This document shows positions 27,201 through 35,852 of a DNA stretch of 46,495 nucleotides, piece after piece. Position 1 is the stretch's first letter, and each line of letters starts with the position of its first letter. Source of the DNA: DAISJI01 sp964559835 (lineage in GTDB: Bacteria; Acidobacteriota; Terriglobia; Terriglobales; Acidobacteriaceae); assembly GCA_964559835.1 (NCBI GenBank), contig CAZLJE010000037.1, positions 1 through 46,495 of the forward strand, in the 5' to 3' direction. Below the pieces are notes generated by a model. The model had not been told where the DNA came from. It was given only the letters and a program-made list of their open reading frames with translations, and made no database searches. A program made the position numbers and the translations under genes.

Positions 27201-29409
27201 CACGCAGACCGCGACCTTCAGCGGCGCGGGTAGCGGTCCGCTGGCGCAACTGAACCCAACGTCGCTGAGCTTCGGCAATGTCGTGCAGAACACGACCTCG
27301 CCGGCACAGACCATCACCTTGACGAACGCCGGCAATGCGACGCTGAACATCTCCTCGATCACCTCCAACGGCGACTTTGCCGAGACCAACAATTGCCCGT
27401 CGGCGCTCAGCGTGAATTCGCTGTGCACGATCTCCGTTACGTTCACGCCGACGATAATCGGCGGTGAGTCCGGCGCGGTGACGATCGTGGATGACGCCGC
27501 GGGTTCGCCGGACACGGTCAACGTCACCGGTACGGGCATCGTTCCGCAGGAAGACCTGGCGCTCACCGGCGTTCCGAATCCGCCCAGTATTCCGCCGGGC
27601 GGAAGCACGACCTTTACTTTCCTCATCACTAACAACGGTCCGTCGACGGCGACGTCGGTGAGCTTTACCTCGTCGGCGCCGACGAATGCGATCGTCACCT
27701 CGGCGACTGCGTCGAATGGCGCCTGCACCATCAGCACTTCGATCACGTGCTCGTTGAGCAATATGGCCGTGAACGCAACCGCCACGATCACGATCGCCGC
27801 TACGTCGAACGCGAACGCCGCGCTCACGACGACGGCATCCGTATCGGCGGCCGAGCCCGACCCGAACTCCGCGAACAACTCCGTTACCGTGACGGCGGCG
27901 GTAGCTGTCGCGGACCTGGTCGTCACCAGTTCGGGCCAGGGCGGTTTGTCGCCGACGTACGTGGTGACCGTGACCGACGCGGGTCCGTCCTCGGCATCAA
28001 ATGTGTCGCTCACGTGCACATCGAACCGCTTCGGCTATAACGGGGTCACATCGTCGCAGGGCTCGTGCTCGGTGAACGGGACAGACGTCGTGTGCGGCCT
28101 CGCTTCGATCGCGGCGAATGCCGCGGCCAGCATCACGCTGCACCTGCTGCCGCCGTCGACGGGTTGGGCGTCGGTCACGTGTCACGCAACGGCGACGCAG
28201 TATGATCCGAATCCGCTGAACAGTACGGCGCAGATGACCAGCGACGGCGCAACGAACACCGATGCGGGCGATAACGTCGGTGTGCAGCTCTATGACGGCA
28301 ATTCGGGCGCCGCGGCGCGCGTGGTCTTCCCCAGCGTGAAGTCCCCCGGTACAACGAGCTTGAGCAGCGTAGCGGGCGCGACGCCTCCGGCCGGGTTCCG
28401 CAATGGCCTGGCTGCGTGGACCTACGAGGTCAGTACCACAGCCACAACCAGCGGTTCTCCGTTGGTGGCGTTCGCAGTCGCTCCGTCGCAGTTCCATCAC
28501 TCGGCGAGAGTACGGTTGTTCCACCTCGAGAATGGCACGTGGGTGGACCGCACCGTCGCCTCCGATCCGACCACGAGCACGGTCGCGGCGATCGCGGCAA
28601 CCTTATCGCCGTTCGCGCTCTTCGAGCCTGTAAACCACGCGCCGATAGCGAACGCGGGTTCGGACCGCGTCGTCTCCGGAACCAGTGTGCTCGGCGCGAC
28701 GATCGCCCTCGATGCCGGCAGTTCGTCAGACCCGGAGGGCGACGCGCTGACCTATCGCTGGACGGGACCGTTCACCGAAGGCAACGGCGTCGCCAGCGGC
28801 GCGCGGCCGAACGTCACGCTGCCGTTTGGGACCTCAAGGCTCACGCTCGTTGTGAACGACGGCGAAACGGATTCACCACCCGTGACGGTCAATGTGGCCG
28901 TCAGCGACTTCGGGGTTGCGGTCGGCAACTCGACGCCTTCCATCGTGCGCGGCTCCTCGACTTCGGTGCCGGTCACAGTCAGCGCCGTTGGCGGCTCGTT
29001 CGATTCGACGGTCACCTTGGGATGCGCAAATGTTCCGGCGGGGATGACCTGCTCGTTCTCGCCGGCGACCGTCCAGCCCGGCGCGAACGGAGCGAACTCG
29101 ACGCTGACGCTCTCGTCCTCGACGTCTGCCGCGAATCACCGGCAGCAGGCGCCCTGGACGTTCGGTACGTTGATGTTCGGCGCTGCCGGCGTGGTGCTCA
29201 TGGGCGGCAAACGCAAGCGTCATGCTCTGCTGCTTACGCTGGCGTTAGTTGCCGTGGTGCTGCTGCTCCAGGCGGGATGCGGTGGCGGCAATGCGAGCGT
29301 CTCGACCAACCAGCCACCCGCGAATCCGGCGACTACGGTGACGATCACAGTGACGGGAAGCTCGGCTGGCCTGCAGCACTCTTCGACGATGACGGTCACG
29401 CTGCGGTAA
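18214..29409 (+). CDS. Giant exported choice-of-anchor-D repeat protein (3,731 aa)
   Basis: Starts at GTG 18214, five bases after AAGGAG. A signal peptide (hydrophobic ALLAFLLFGAVSFGA, about residues 15-30) leads to a DUF7948-like domain (FEPNRGQ near 54, to about 258) and an SBBP-type beta-propeller region (to about 705). Next come 23 tandem Ig-like ASH/choice-of-anchor-D repeats (about 706-3112). Two DUF11-like domains (3112-3345), an unassigned stretch, a PKD/REJ-like domain (ANAGSDRVVSG, from 3476) and a last Ig-like domain follow. The C-terminus has two hydrophobic helices separated by GGKRKRH, an AGCGGG motif and a 40-residue beta-strand tail. It is likely surface-exposed and adhesive or structural, which is inference. 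It stands alone as a transcription unit. Confidence 0.93.
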   Translation: MGTSSSGRPRLALRVSALLAFLLFGAVSFGADMTPLKPKVTGRTASYSAAPLRFEPNRGQAHKDVRYVGRAGGYKVGLESQRITFSVPTHAQKEDKFHDVTVAMSLVGSKAAPQISAFGDLPGKSSYFPNSDAHSWITNLPLFSGVRYRGVYPRTDLVFRGDANRLEYDFNVSPGGDPRTIGWRIPATADVQVSQGDLVIHQDGVELRFLKPVAYQDKSASRKAVPAEYRIERDANGTLVRFEIGKYDRRRALVIDPVLSSAVLAYSTQVSAMYNISASIADSAGNVYLADSVGALEVVKLASDGRTLLYNATIGSTAAQAASVAVDSNGQLYITGQALAGYVTTTSAYQPTSGSGYHAFVTVLNSTGSSLVYSSFLQGSSTDRGTGINIDPTGKVLVSGWTYSQDFPNTNNVVLTSNQIPFVAKFDITQSGNASLVYSALFPSPNYYYYYYGSAVAVGSDSAGNAYAAIHSAYLPTTTGAFNYDGIYNTSGGAYVVKIDPTGVTQFVSYLGYGEPWDVAVDGAGNTYVTGVVSNGDFPTTAGAYQTNYPSAFVTKLNASGTALVFSTFLGSPTGQFKFSTPIVPTSIAIPAGCTTNCTPYVSGYTYVNDLPTVNPIQSTLGGQTDAFIANLTADGSAATFLTYLGGSQDEDPYSSGDLHIPQISVDGSGNMYLAGNSYSPDFPYTNPGIGSYSFIAKISPTAGATVIPSPSSLNFSYQTMTVASAPQVVVLRNLGTSAATISSITSSNGAFSETDNCGGLIPAAGSCTMQVTFTPANPGTVAGTITIVHNGTNSPATIALQGYGQDQALLSMSVTGTYDFGSQAVNTSSAPLTFTLTNIGTQPAQIYSVNVPTNQVAFVSNTNCPLYLAVGASCTTQVTFQPYIAGLITSYVSVNASPTVVPNYYINLRGTGVGLGAASLTPSTTAVSFLDQVVGTTSSTQYVQMTNTGTVPVTMGPDSVSGDFKIQTDSCSNLNLLPGSACYLYIQFAPTAAGSRTGTLTLKNTAGPDLSISLSGNATTSNSQLVFSPVTTVFGDQVVGTQSQAESITVTNNGNTTVSFYRVYDGGTADFRLTYDGCSVLAPFQQCSVNVAFTPTTTGTLSGTITFEDDATGSPQTVTVTGNGVAATSALVASPTASSFDDTVVGTQSQSQALLFFNSGNTPITASTPQVSAADFKITSNGCSTIAPQSYCYIYVVFQPQSAGAISGTLTLATSAPRSPTVISLSGNGLVASDSLVASPLSAGFPDTVVGTTSSYQLIYFYNPGNSRVTVSNVTIGGDFAIYSNGCSTVYPGSYCYVYVQFVPTAAGTRTGTLALFDDAPGSPHTVSLSGNAVNPLTVLVATPSNLGFDDQVVGTTSSTTYVLLYNPGNEPVTISNINVSGDFASTGGCGTISAQSYCYLPVTFTPTAAGQRTGTITLTDSAAGSPHGISLYGNGIAATTTVAVTPASVDFGNVVVNTSAPGQTVYLTNTGSTNVTISSVTASAPFTGSGCVGTLYPATYCSLTVSLNPGATTGAITGTLTFTDSATGSPHVVNLAANGVSSAPAISMSPNGITFPQTVVNVASSSLNTTFINNSGSSITVSGVTTTGDFALTSNGCSAVGNNGSCGVSVKFTPTASGNRTGTLVFTHNGPGGSTTINLSGYGQPSTNSVQLSASGLAFPTQVVGTTSASQTVYVWNNGTLPLTFSSSTITAGFNISYNACTGTVNPGSYCYENVNFQPSVSGAATGSLTINASDPASPHVVQLSGTGADPTQTLAFSATQLQFPDQTVGYASSYQTVTVYNTGNSPVNFTSVGITGDYSIPYNSCSTLQAGSACYVNVTFTPTATGSRAGTVTFTDSATGSPQSVGLSGNGIAATKSYSLTASALAYQDNPLNVQSSTQYFELFNTGTAPLVLSGTGATGDYLVSYNGCYSQTLAPGNSCTAGVAFKPTATGTRTGTVTIGTDAPGGAVNATVSLTGNGVDQSLTARLSATALTYADQATGTTSPSQLVYLYNTGNMPLPISSVLITGDYSSTYNACGGTIAVSSYCYVYVVFTPTAAGTRTGSITITDTSTTSPHVVSLTGNGTAPSLRVNINPGSLVFPPTVVGATNPNYAAVTVTNTGNAPVQLNASSITGADFIIYYSSCEGAQLNTGGYSCVIDVQFKPTTTGALTGTLNIADNAGGGPHSVALSGTGADPNSAVQLSQNSITFGNTPTNTTSAATTVYLVNQGNTPVTISTVVPAGDFLVSGCAGYTVYPANNCAMNISFKPTATGTRAGSVTITDNAVGSPRTISLTGTGVTPFPVVTLVPNNLVFGNTNIGSTNGNQYIEVYNTGSAPLNVSSVTGGTSEFPLTNGCTAPLAVNNYCVITVSFAPAGSAGARNITLQLNDDAPTTPQSIAISGNATAAGPVASLSTTTDSSGHTLSFSSQVVNTTSAVQSVNITNTGTTSLTFGTAVVTGPFAIAANGCTTSLAPTGSCTIQVTFTPSASGVASGTLSIPDNAPGTPHVVGLSGTGVTGPQLTISPSNLVFNSQQLNTTSAAQTVTLINTGAPVSISLISVSGAGFAQTNGCSTIATNGSCTISIKFTPTSVGTLNGTLSITDNAAGSPQTVALSGTGVGQPSVNLSSNSLTFTNQNVGTTSAAQTVTMTNNGAGPLAINNIGSTGDYGVTHNCGNNLAVNASCTLSITFSPSGANTRNGSVNITDDAPGSPQSISLTGVGVGAVATLSGSSLTFTTQTVGTTSAAQTFTLTNTGNADLGLNTISSTNPEFGETNNCPATLVANANCTISVTFGPTAAGNQGGYIYVYTSVSTQSVALSGSGTGPVGSVSPSQLGFGSVGIGTPSAAQAVTITSSGTTALAISGISIAGDYSQTNNCPASVAVGSNCTVQVTFTPSAPGTRNGTLYIGDNGSFGGHTVTLTGSGLGPLLTLNPASLTFGTVALNTTTSAQTITVTNTGTVSITGLTVSAATGDFNQTNNCPASLSVNATCTINVTFKPTAAGARTGSLTVTSNAATQTATFSGAGSGPLAQLNPTSLSFGNVVQNTTSPAQTITLTNAGNATLNISSITSNGDFAETNNCPSALSVNSLCTISVTFTPTIIGGESGAVTIVDDAAGSPDTVNVTGTGIVPQEDLALTGVPNPPSIPPGGSTTFTFLITNNGPSTATSVSFTSSAPTNAIVTSATASNGACTISTSITCSLSNMAVNATATITIAATSNANAALTTTASVSAAEPDPNSANNSVTVTAAVAVADLVVTSSGQGGLSPTYVVTVTDAGPSSASNVSLTCTSNRFGYNGVTSSQGSCSVNGTDVVCGLASIAANAAASITLHLLPPSTGWASVTCHATATQYDPNPLNSTAQMTSDGATNTDAGDNVGVQLYDGNSGAAARVVFPSVKSPGTTSLSSVAGATPPAGFRNGLAAWTYEVSTTATTSGSPLVAFAVAPSQFHHSARVRLFHLENGTWVDRTVASDPTTSTVAAIAATLSPFALFEPVNHAPIANAGSDRVVSGTSVLGATIALDAGSSSDPEGDALTYRWTGPFTEGNGVASGARPNVTLPFGTSRLTLVVNDGETDSPPVTVNVAVSDFGVAVGNSTPSIVRGSSTSVPVTVSAVGGSFDSTVTLGCANVPAGMTCSFSPATVQPGANGANSTLTLSSSTSAANHRQQAPWTFGTLMFGAAGVVLMGGKRKRHALLLTLALVAVVLLLQAGCGGGNASVSTNQPPANPATTVTITVTGSSAGLQHSSTMTVTLR
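20332..27546 (+). repeat. Array of 23 choice-of-anchor-D (ASH-like) coding repeats
   Basis: Repeats average about 104 residues. Each follows the pattern: strand ending FG/FD, an Asp/Asn-x-VVGTTS or NTTSAAQ turn, an NTGN loop, GDF or GDY, a Cys, a second Cys after 8-14 residues, then FTPTA-GTRTG and LSGNG at the end. Counting by the NTG/NNG loop and terminal SGNG/SGTG gives 23. Repeats 3-16 favour aromatic YCYVYV strands, while 17-23 favour TNNCP with VNATCTI, so two sub-families have expanded separately. The two Cys per repeat probably form a disulfide. Confidence 0.85.
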
Positions 29410-29536
29410 ACCAGTCGCCAGTTACGAGGCCGGCAAAACACGAAGCTGTTACGAAACTCACAATGGAATGGGTCGAATGGAGCAACAGCGGAGCAACAGC
29501 CCTGTCTAGCGCCGCAGGCGCGCAAGTTCATAGCGC

Positions 29537-29591
29537 GGGACGTAAGTCCCGGGACTTGTATGTGGGAAGTTTGTCGAGTCCCGTCAGGGAC
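29537..29591. repeat. Pair of related palindromes downstream of the giant gene
   Basis: GGGAC-GTAA-GTCCC (29537-29550) and GTCCC-GTCA-GGGAC (29578-29591) have the same five-base arms in opposite order, 27 bases apart, so the two units can also pair with each other. They lie in the 238-base gap between the giant gene and the convergent PEBP gene. Short palindromes of this kind are often dispersed REP-like repeats in Acidobacteria-type genomes (inference). Confidence 0.5.
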
Positions 29592-29647
29592 GGCACGAGT
29601 TTCGTAACAGTCCCGATACACCGGTGGCCTTTTTATTCTTCGTTTAA

Positions 29648-30178
29648 TTAACGCTTCCGTTGGTATGTGCCCATAAGCTCGGCTTGAGCCAGAACGTGTC
29701 CTTGCATCGCTTTTTCAACGTCCTGTTTAGTCGCTCCAGCGCGCAGATTCAGGGTCGTGTCGAGCGCATAAAGCTTGAAGAAGTAACGGTGCGGCTTTCC
29801 CGGCGGCGGACACGGACCTCCATAACCCGTTTTGCCGAAGTCATTGCGGCCATGCACGCCGCCCGCGGCAGATTCCGTTTTCGCAACCCCCTCCGGAAGC
29901 GCGTTCGTCTGCGGCGGGAGGCTGAAGATCACCCAATGCACCCACGTGCCCATCGGCGCATCGGGATCGTCGGCGATGAGCGCGAAAGTCTTCGTGCCCG
30001 GTGGTGCATCCGACCAGCTCAGGGGCGGCGAAACATCGGGTCCGTCACACGTGTATTTCTGCGGGATGGGTTGTCCGGAGCCGAAGGCGGAGCTCTCGAT
30101 CTTCATGGCGCTCCTTTGCTGCTCGCTCGGAGCAGCAGCGAAAAGTACAGACGCGATTGCCAGCGCCATCGCGAACAT
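29648..30178 (-). CDS. YbhB/YbcL family (PEBP/Raf-kinase-inhibitor-like) protein, exported
   Basis: 176 residues from ATG 30178. A signal-like N-terminus (MFAMALAIASVLFAAAPS) precedes the domain; an internal ATG at residue 25 (MKIESSAFG) would give a cytoplasmic form as in E. coli YbhB, so export is likely but not certain. The PEBP ligand-pocket motifs are clear: DGPDVSPPLSW, DDPDAPMGTWVHWV, and GYGGPCPPPGKPHRYFFKLYALD. The family binds small anionic ligands; no enzyme role is established in bacteria. It is transcribed toward the giant gene and diverges from the next small gene. Confidence 0.92.
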   Translation of the reverse strand: MFAMALAIASVLFAAAPSEQQRSAMKIESSAFGSGQPIPQKYTCDGPDVSPPLSWSDAPPGTKTFALIADDPDAPMGTWVHWVIFSLPPQTNALPEGVAKTESAAGGVHGRNDFGKTGYGGPCPPPGKPHRYFFKLYALDTTLNLRAGATKQDVEKAMQGHVLAQAELMGTYQRKR

Positions 30179-30376
30179 ATGTGTATGCTACGCCCGGCGC
30201 GAGCTGCGCGCGAGCACAGCCGGCCCGCCGCTCATCTTTACACTCCCAACCGCGACCTTTCATCGAAGCCCACATCCAATAGGCAGCTAAACGTCCTGCT
30301 TGCAGATAGCGTGGCGTTCAGGATTTGTACGGGTCTGATCGGCGGATCCCGTCGTTACCGATAAGGAGTTCGAATA

Positions 30377-30742
30377 ATGAAGCTGTATCGTTCGTCGTTG
30401 TTGGCCCTACTTCTGTTCATCGTAGTGCCTGTCCTCTCTTTTGCCGCAACCAAGAAATCCATCAACCTCTCAGAACCGGTGAAGGTCGGCAGCACCGTAC
30501 TCAAACCCGGGGACTACACGGTCCAGTGGGACGGAGGCGGCCCCTCCGTTCAGGTGACCTTCAAGCAAAATAACAAAGAGGTCGCAACCGCACCCGCAAC
30601 CCTGCAAAAGCCGACGTCGAATTACGATGGCGCGCTTGACCTGACGGCCGCGTCTGGCGATCAAGCGAAGACGCTGCACGCCATCGAATTCAAGAACACG
30701 GCCCTCGTGTTTGGGCAGGAATCGATGTCCACAAGTCAATAA
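30377..30742 (+). CDS. Small exported protein of unknown function (121 aa)
   Basis: 121 residues from ATG 30377, with AAGGAG at 30363-30368. A classic signal peptide (hydrophobic SLLALLLFIVVPVLSFA) is cleaved near residue 24. The mature part is a compact all-beta-looking domain: LSEPVKVGSTVLKPGDYTV, then VQVTFKQNNKEVATAPATL, then a Ser/Gln tail. The phrase VGSTVLKPGDYTVQWDG is of a kind common in small acidobacterial exported proteins, where the domain is repeatedly found alone. It has no Cys or catalytic motif. It is monocistronic, with a strong terminator 21 bases downstream. Confidence 0.85.
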   Translation: MKLYRSSLLALLLFIVVPVLSFAATKKSINLSEPVKVGSTVLKPGDYTVQWDGGGPSVQVTFKQNNKEVATAPATLQKPTSNYDGALDLTAASGDQAKTLHAIEFKNTALVFGQESMSTSQ

Positions 30743-30762
30743 CCCACGTTCCTGTGGCGCTG

Positions 30763-30798
30763 TCGTGGTGCGTACCTATGCGCACCACGATTTTCTTT
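30763..30798 (+). terminator. Rho-independent terminator after the small exported protein
   Basis: A perfect 10-base stem TCGTGGTGCG / CGCACCACGA with an 8-base loop is followed by TTTTCTTT. It separates this gene from sthA. Confidence 0.9.
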
Positions 30799-30921
30799 GC
30801 GAGCCGCTTGTCCGCCAACAACCAGAAACGGCCCCTTGCCTCGATGTGCCACAATAGACACCAGCCGTTGGGGTGATTCCAGACATTTGACGTTTGCGCA
30901 GACATAGAGGGGGAATCGCGC

Positions 30922-32298
30922 TTGGTCCCTGAGTTCGATCTGGTCGTGATTGGCAGCGGTCCGGCGGGGCAGAAGGCCGCCATTTCCGCGGCCAAGCGGC
31001 GCAAGAGAGTGGCTGTCGTGGACCGGCTGACGATGGTCGGCGGTGTGTGCGTGCATACCGGCACCATCCCCAGCAAAGCCCTGCGCGAAGCGATCATCCA
31101 CCTCACGTCCTTCGTGCAACGGACCGCCTACGGACACAATTTCGCGCAGCGCGTCAGCATCAAGGATCTCGCGTTCCGCGTGAACGACATCATCTCGCGC
31201 GAGACGCAGGTGATCCGCGCCCAACTCGGGCGCAATGACGTGCAGGTCTTCGAAGGCGCCGCTCGTTTCCTCGATGCGAACACAGTGGAAGCCGCAAGCG
31301 AAGACTCCAGCCAACTGCTGCGCGGCAAGAACATTGTCATCGCCTGTGGCACGCGCCCGGCGCACGCGCCCAACATCCCGTTTGACGGCAAGAACATCAT
31401 CGACACCGACCAGATCGCAAAGCTGGAAGAAGTTCCCCGAGAGGCCATCGTCGTCGGCGGCGGCGTGGTCGGAATAGAGTGCGCGTCGTTCTTTGCGGCG
31501 CTCGGCGGGAAAGTCACGCTCATCGAAGCACGCACGAGCGTGCTCGACTTCGTCGACCACGAGATCATCGAGGCGCTCATGTTTTACCTCCGCCGCCTGG
31601 GCGTGATCTTCCGCCTCGGTGAGAAAGTCGTGTCGGTGGGCCGGGATGACAACGGCCGGGTCTACGCGGAACTGGAGAGCGGCAAGCGCGCTCATGGCGA
31701 TACACTGCTCTACGCTGTCGGCCGCCAGGCCAATGGCGACATGCTGCAACTCGAGGCGGCGGGGCTGAAGTGCGACTCGCGCGGCAAACTGGAGGTCAAC
31801 GAGTTCTTCCAGACCGCCGTGCCCCACATTTACGCCGCCGGAGACGTCATCGGGTTCCCGGCGCTGGCGAGCACGTCCATGGAACAGGGAAGGCTCGCGA
31901 GCGTCCACATGTTCAACGGCGGCACATGCAAGATGTCGGACCTGCTGCCGTACGGCATTTATACGATTCCCGAGGTGTCCGTCGTCGGCCAGACCGAACA
32001 GACGCTGACGGCCAACAAGACGCCATACGAGATCGGCATCGCGCGCTACGCCGAACTGGCTAAGAGCATGATGCTCGGCGACGACACCGGCATGCTCAAG
32101 ATACTTTTTGACCCGAAGTCCCTTAAGGTGCTGGGCGTTCACGCCATGGGTGACCGGGCTACGGAGATTATCCACATCGGCCAGGCGGTGATCGCCTTTG
32201 GCGGAACGCTCGAGTACTTCCGCGACTCCGTGTTCAACTACCCCACTTTGGCGGAAGCATACAAGGTGGCCGCGCTCGACGGCTTCAACCGTCTGTAA
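30922..32298 (+). CDS. sthA: Soluble pyridine nucleotide transhydrogenase
   Basis: 458 residues from TTG 30922; the upstream GAGGGGGA run supplies a ribosome site. It is a flavoprotein disulfide-reductase relative that moves hydride between NADPH and NAD+. FAD motif VVIGSGPAGQKAAIS lies near residue 8, and the region around residue 41 reads GGVCVHTGTIPSKALRE, with a single Cys instead of a redox CxxxxC. That is what separates SthA from lipoamide dehydrogenase. The NAD(P) fold is IVVGGGVVGIECASFFAALG, and the FAD-contact end is YAAGDVIGFPALASTSMEQG. E. coli SthA is 466 residues. A mercuric or lipoamide reductase is excluded by the missing second Cys. Confidence 0.92.
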   Translation: MVPEFDLVVIGSGPAGQKAAISAAKRRKRVAVVDRLTMVGGVCVHTGTIPSKALREAIIHLTSFVQRTAYGHNFAQRVSIKDLAFRVNDIISRETQVIRAQLGRNDVQVFEGAARFLDANTVEAASEDSSQLLRGKNIVIACGTRPAHAPNIPFDGKNIIDTDQIAKLEEVPREAIVVGGGVVGIECASFFAALGGKVTLIEARTSVLDFVDHEIIEALMFYLRRLGVIFRLGEKVVSVGRDDNGRVYAELESGKRAHGDTLLYAVGRQANGDMLQLEAAGLKCDSRGKLEVNEFFQTAVPHIYAAGDVIGFPALASTSMEQGRLASVHMFNGGTCKMSDLLPYGIYTIPEVSVVGQTEQTLTANKTPYEIGIARYAELAKSMMLGDDTGMLKILFDPKSLKVLGVHAMGDRATEIIHIGQAVIAFGGTLEYFRDSVFNYPTLAEAYKVAALDGFNRL

Positions 32299-32402
32299 GC
32301 ACCTGCCCCCGGTTAGTAGTGCGACTTCTGACCTGTCCAGCGGTGAACCAAGTTCAGCAATTCTCCTTGCGTTTCAATCAGTTAGACTTGGCCATCGTCT
32401 TA

Positions 32403-32557
32403 CCGTTTAATGCACAATGTTCCCGCTTGGCGCGTAAATCGTTCCTTTTCATGATTTCTGACTCAATATGTCAACTTCGCCGTTTACGATGCACAGTGAG
32501 GAGCACTATCGCACGTGCTGGGGTGTACGTGTAAACGCTCCTCCATTTCGAATGGGG
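32403..32557 (+). promoter_or_regulatory. Structured two-copy leader upstream of the radical SAM gene (candidate cis-regulatory RNA)
   Basis: CCGTTTA...ATGCACARTG occurs twice (from 32403 and from 32480). In the second copy CGTTTAC (32481-32487) pairs perfectly with GTAAACG (32531-32537), with an inner CACGT/ACGTG stem (32512-32516/32527-32531). GAGGAGC (32498-32504) pairs perfectly with GCTCCTC (32537-32543), which would form a pseudoknot with the first stem. GCTCCTCCATT can instead pair with AATGGGG at the ribosome site (32541-32557). These exclusive pairings look like a switch over the radical SAM start. It matches no riboswitch class I know. Confidence 0.45.
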
Positions 32558-32564
32558 TGGATCA

Positions 32565-34724
<2,160 letters not shown>

Positions 34725-34745
34725 TCTTCGGGTCATATTCCTGGC

Positions 34746-34774
34746 AAAGGCCATCGAGACATCGGTGGCCTTTT
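34746..34774 (+). terminator. Terminator after the radical SAM gene
   Basis: AAAGGCCA (34746-34753) pairs with TGGCCTTT (34766-34773), followed by a further T; the stop codon is 22 bases upstream. Confidence 0.85.
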
Positions 34775-34862
34775 ACTTTGCTGGCTGGTGAATTTCCGCC
34801 GACTGCTCCCAACACCGCGCTCCTCAACGCCATCTCACTAATGTTCCAGCAGGAGGCCAGAG

Positions 34863-35318
34863 ATGACGCAGCAGGACGACACCATCAGCGTGCTCGAAAA
34901 ACTCATTGAAACTTGTCGCGATGGACAGAATGGCTATCGCGACGCAGCTGAACACATCAAGAATCCCGATATCCGCAACTGGTTCAACCAGCAGTCGCTC
35001 GAGCGCGGACAGTTTGCGGGCGACTTGGAGGCGCAGGCACAGCAGCTCGGCAAACACGACCCCGACCGCGAAGGAAGTCTTAGCGGTGCCATCCATCGCA
35101 AGTGGTTCGAGCTGAAGGAAAAGGTGTCGCACAGCGACGAGAGCGTCCTGGCAGAGGTCGAGCGCGGAGAGGACAACGCCAAGCACAATTATGAGGACGC
35201 CTTGAAGAAAGACCTGCCGGCCGATATCCGCTTGATCGTCGAACGCCAGGCGCAGAGCGTGTTCATTGCCCACGATCGCGCCAAGTTGTTGCGCGACCAG
35301 TTCAAGAGCGCGGCGTAA
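34863..35318 (+). CDS. DUF2383 four-helix-bundle protein (PA2169 family)
   Basis: 151 residues from ATG 34863 (ribosome site CAGGAGG). Mostly helical and ferritin-like: helix 1 SVLEKLIETCRDGQNGYRDAAEHI, helix 2 with FNQQSLERGQFAGDLEAQAQ, helix 3 and 4 with EVERGEDNAKHNYEDAL and ILIVERQAQSV-like sequence. Glu and His residues at helix positions suit a metal-binding bundle, but the family function is unknown; relatives are often stress-induced. It follows the radical SAM gene after a terminator, so it is a separate unit. Confidence 0.88.
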   Translation: MTQQDDTISVLEKLIETCRDGQNGYRDAAEHIKNPDIRNWFNQQSLERGQFAGDLEAQAQQLGKHDPDREGSLSGAIHRKWFELKEKVSHSDESVLAEVERGEDNAKHNYEDALKKDLPADIRLIVERQAQSVFIAHDRAKLLRDQFKSAA

Positions 35319-35340
35319 GAGCACCAGCCGTCATTTCGCG

Positions 35341-35380
35341 AAAAAAAATGAGCGGCCATCGCTTCGCGCGGTGGCTGCTT
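35341..35380 (-). terminator. Terminator for the minus-strand PAS gene
   Basis: Read on the minus strand, a 12-base stem with two mismatches (AGCAGCCACCGC / GCGATGGCCGCT) and a short GCGAA loop is followed within two bases by eight Ts. It lies just beyond the PAS gene stop. Confidence 0.75.
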
Positions 35381-35396
35381 GAAAACTGACGATCCT

Positions 35397-35708
35397 TTAA
35401 CTCGCGACAGCTTCCGCCCAGGCGCACAGCTTGCCTTCGTGTACACCCCTCTGAACGGTGATACGGAGATAGAAAACCGTTCCGTCCTTGCGCACGCATC
35501 TCCAGCTGCCGGCGTCGCCCGAGACGTGTTCGTTGCGAACGGTGCTCAGGCGGCCAAGTTCATCGGGATGGAACAGTCGATCCGCGCCCATCCCGATCAT
35601 CTCGGCGGCGGTGTATCCCCACAATTCGGGGGCTGCAGCGTTGCACTCCAGGATCACTCGTCTTTGCAGGTCCACGACCCAACGCGCAGTTCGGTTGCCC
35701 GTGTTCAT
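35397..35708 (-). CDS. Single PAS-domain protein
   Basis: 103 residues from ATG 35708 to TAA 35397. The whole chain is one PAS sensor domain: ARWVVDLQRRVILECNAAAPELWGYTAAEMIG is the classic N-terminal half, and then GSWRCVRKDGTVFYLRITVQRGVHEG gives the beta-hairpins. No output domain follows, and the stop is before any kinase or GGDEF sequence. It may act by binding a partner, or may be a remnant of a larger sensor. No sensor kinase gene is adjacent. Confidence 0.8.
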   Translation of the reverse strand: MNTGNRTARWVVDLQRRVILECNAAAPELWGYTAAEMIGMGADRLFHPDELGRLSTVRNEHVSGDAGSWRCVRKDGTVFYLRITVQRGVHEGKLCAWAEAVAS

Positions 35709-35852
35709 TCTTATGGGATATCACAGCGGCCAACGGCGCACATCGCACGTTCGTGACAGGCGCGTGAAAAGGTTTGCCAGTCCGTGGTGGTGTGTTCGCG
35801 CAATTTACCTTAGAAGATATTGCGGAACTCCGGATGGAGCATCCAAATACTC

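Noticed and set aside
20000..28019. Several long minus-strand open frames inside the giant gene
   Set aside because: All are antisense to the repeat array and repeat with its period; no start signals or motifs.
29560..29647. Terminator with TTTTT after CCGGTGGCC near the PEBP gene
   Set aside because: The T-run is on the plus strand, but no matching upstream arm is found, and it faces the wrong way for the PEBP gene.
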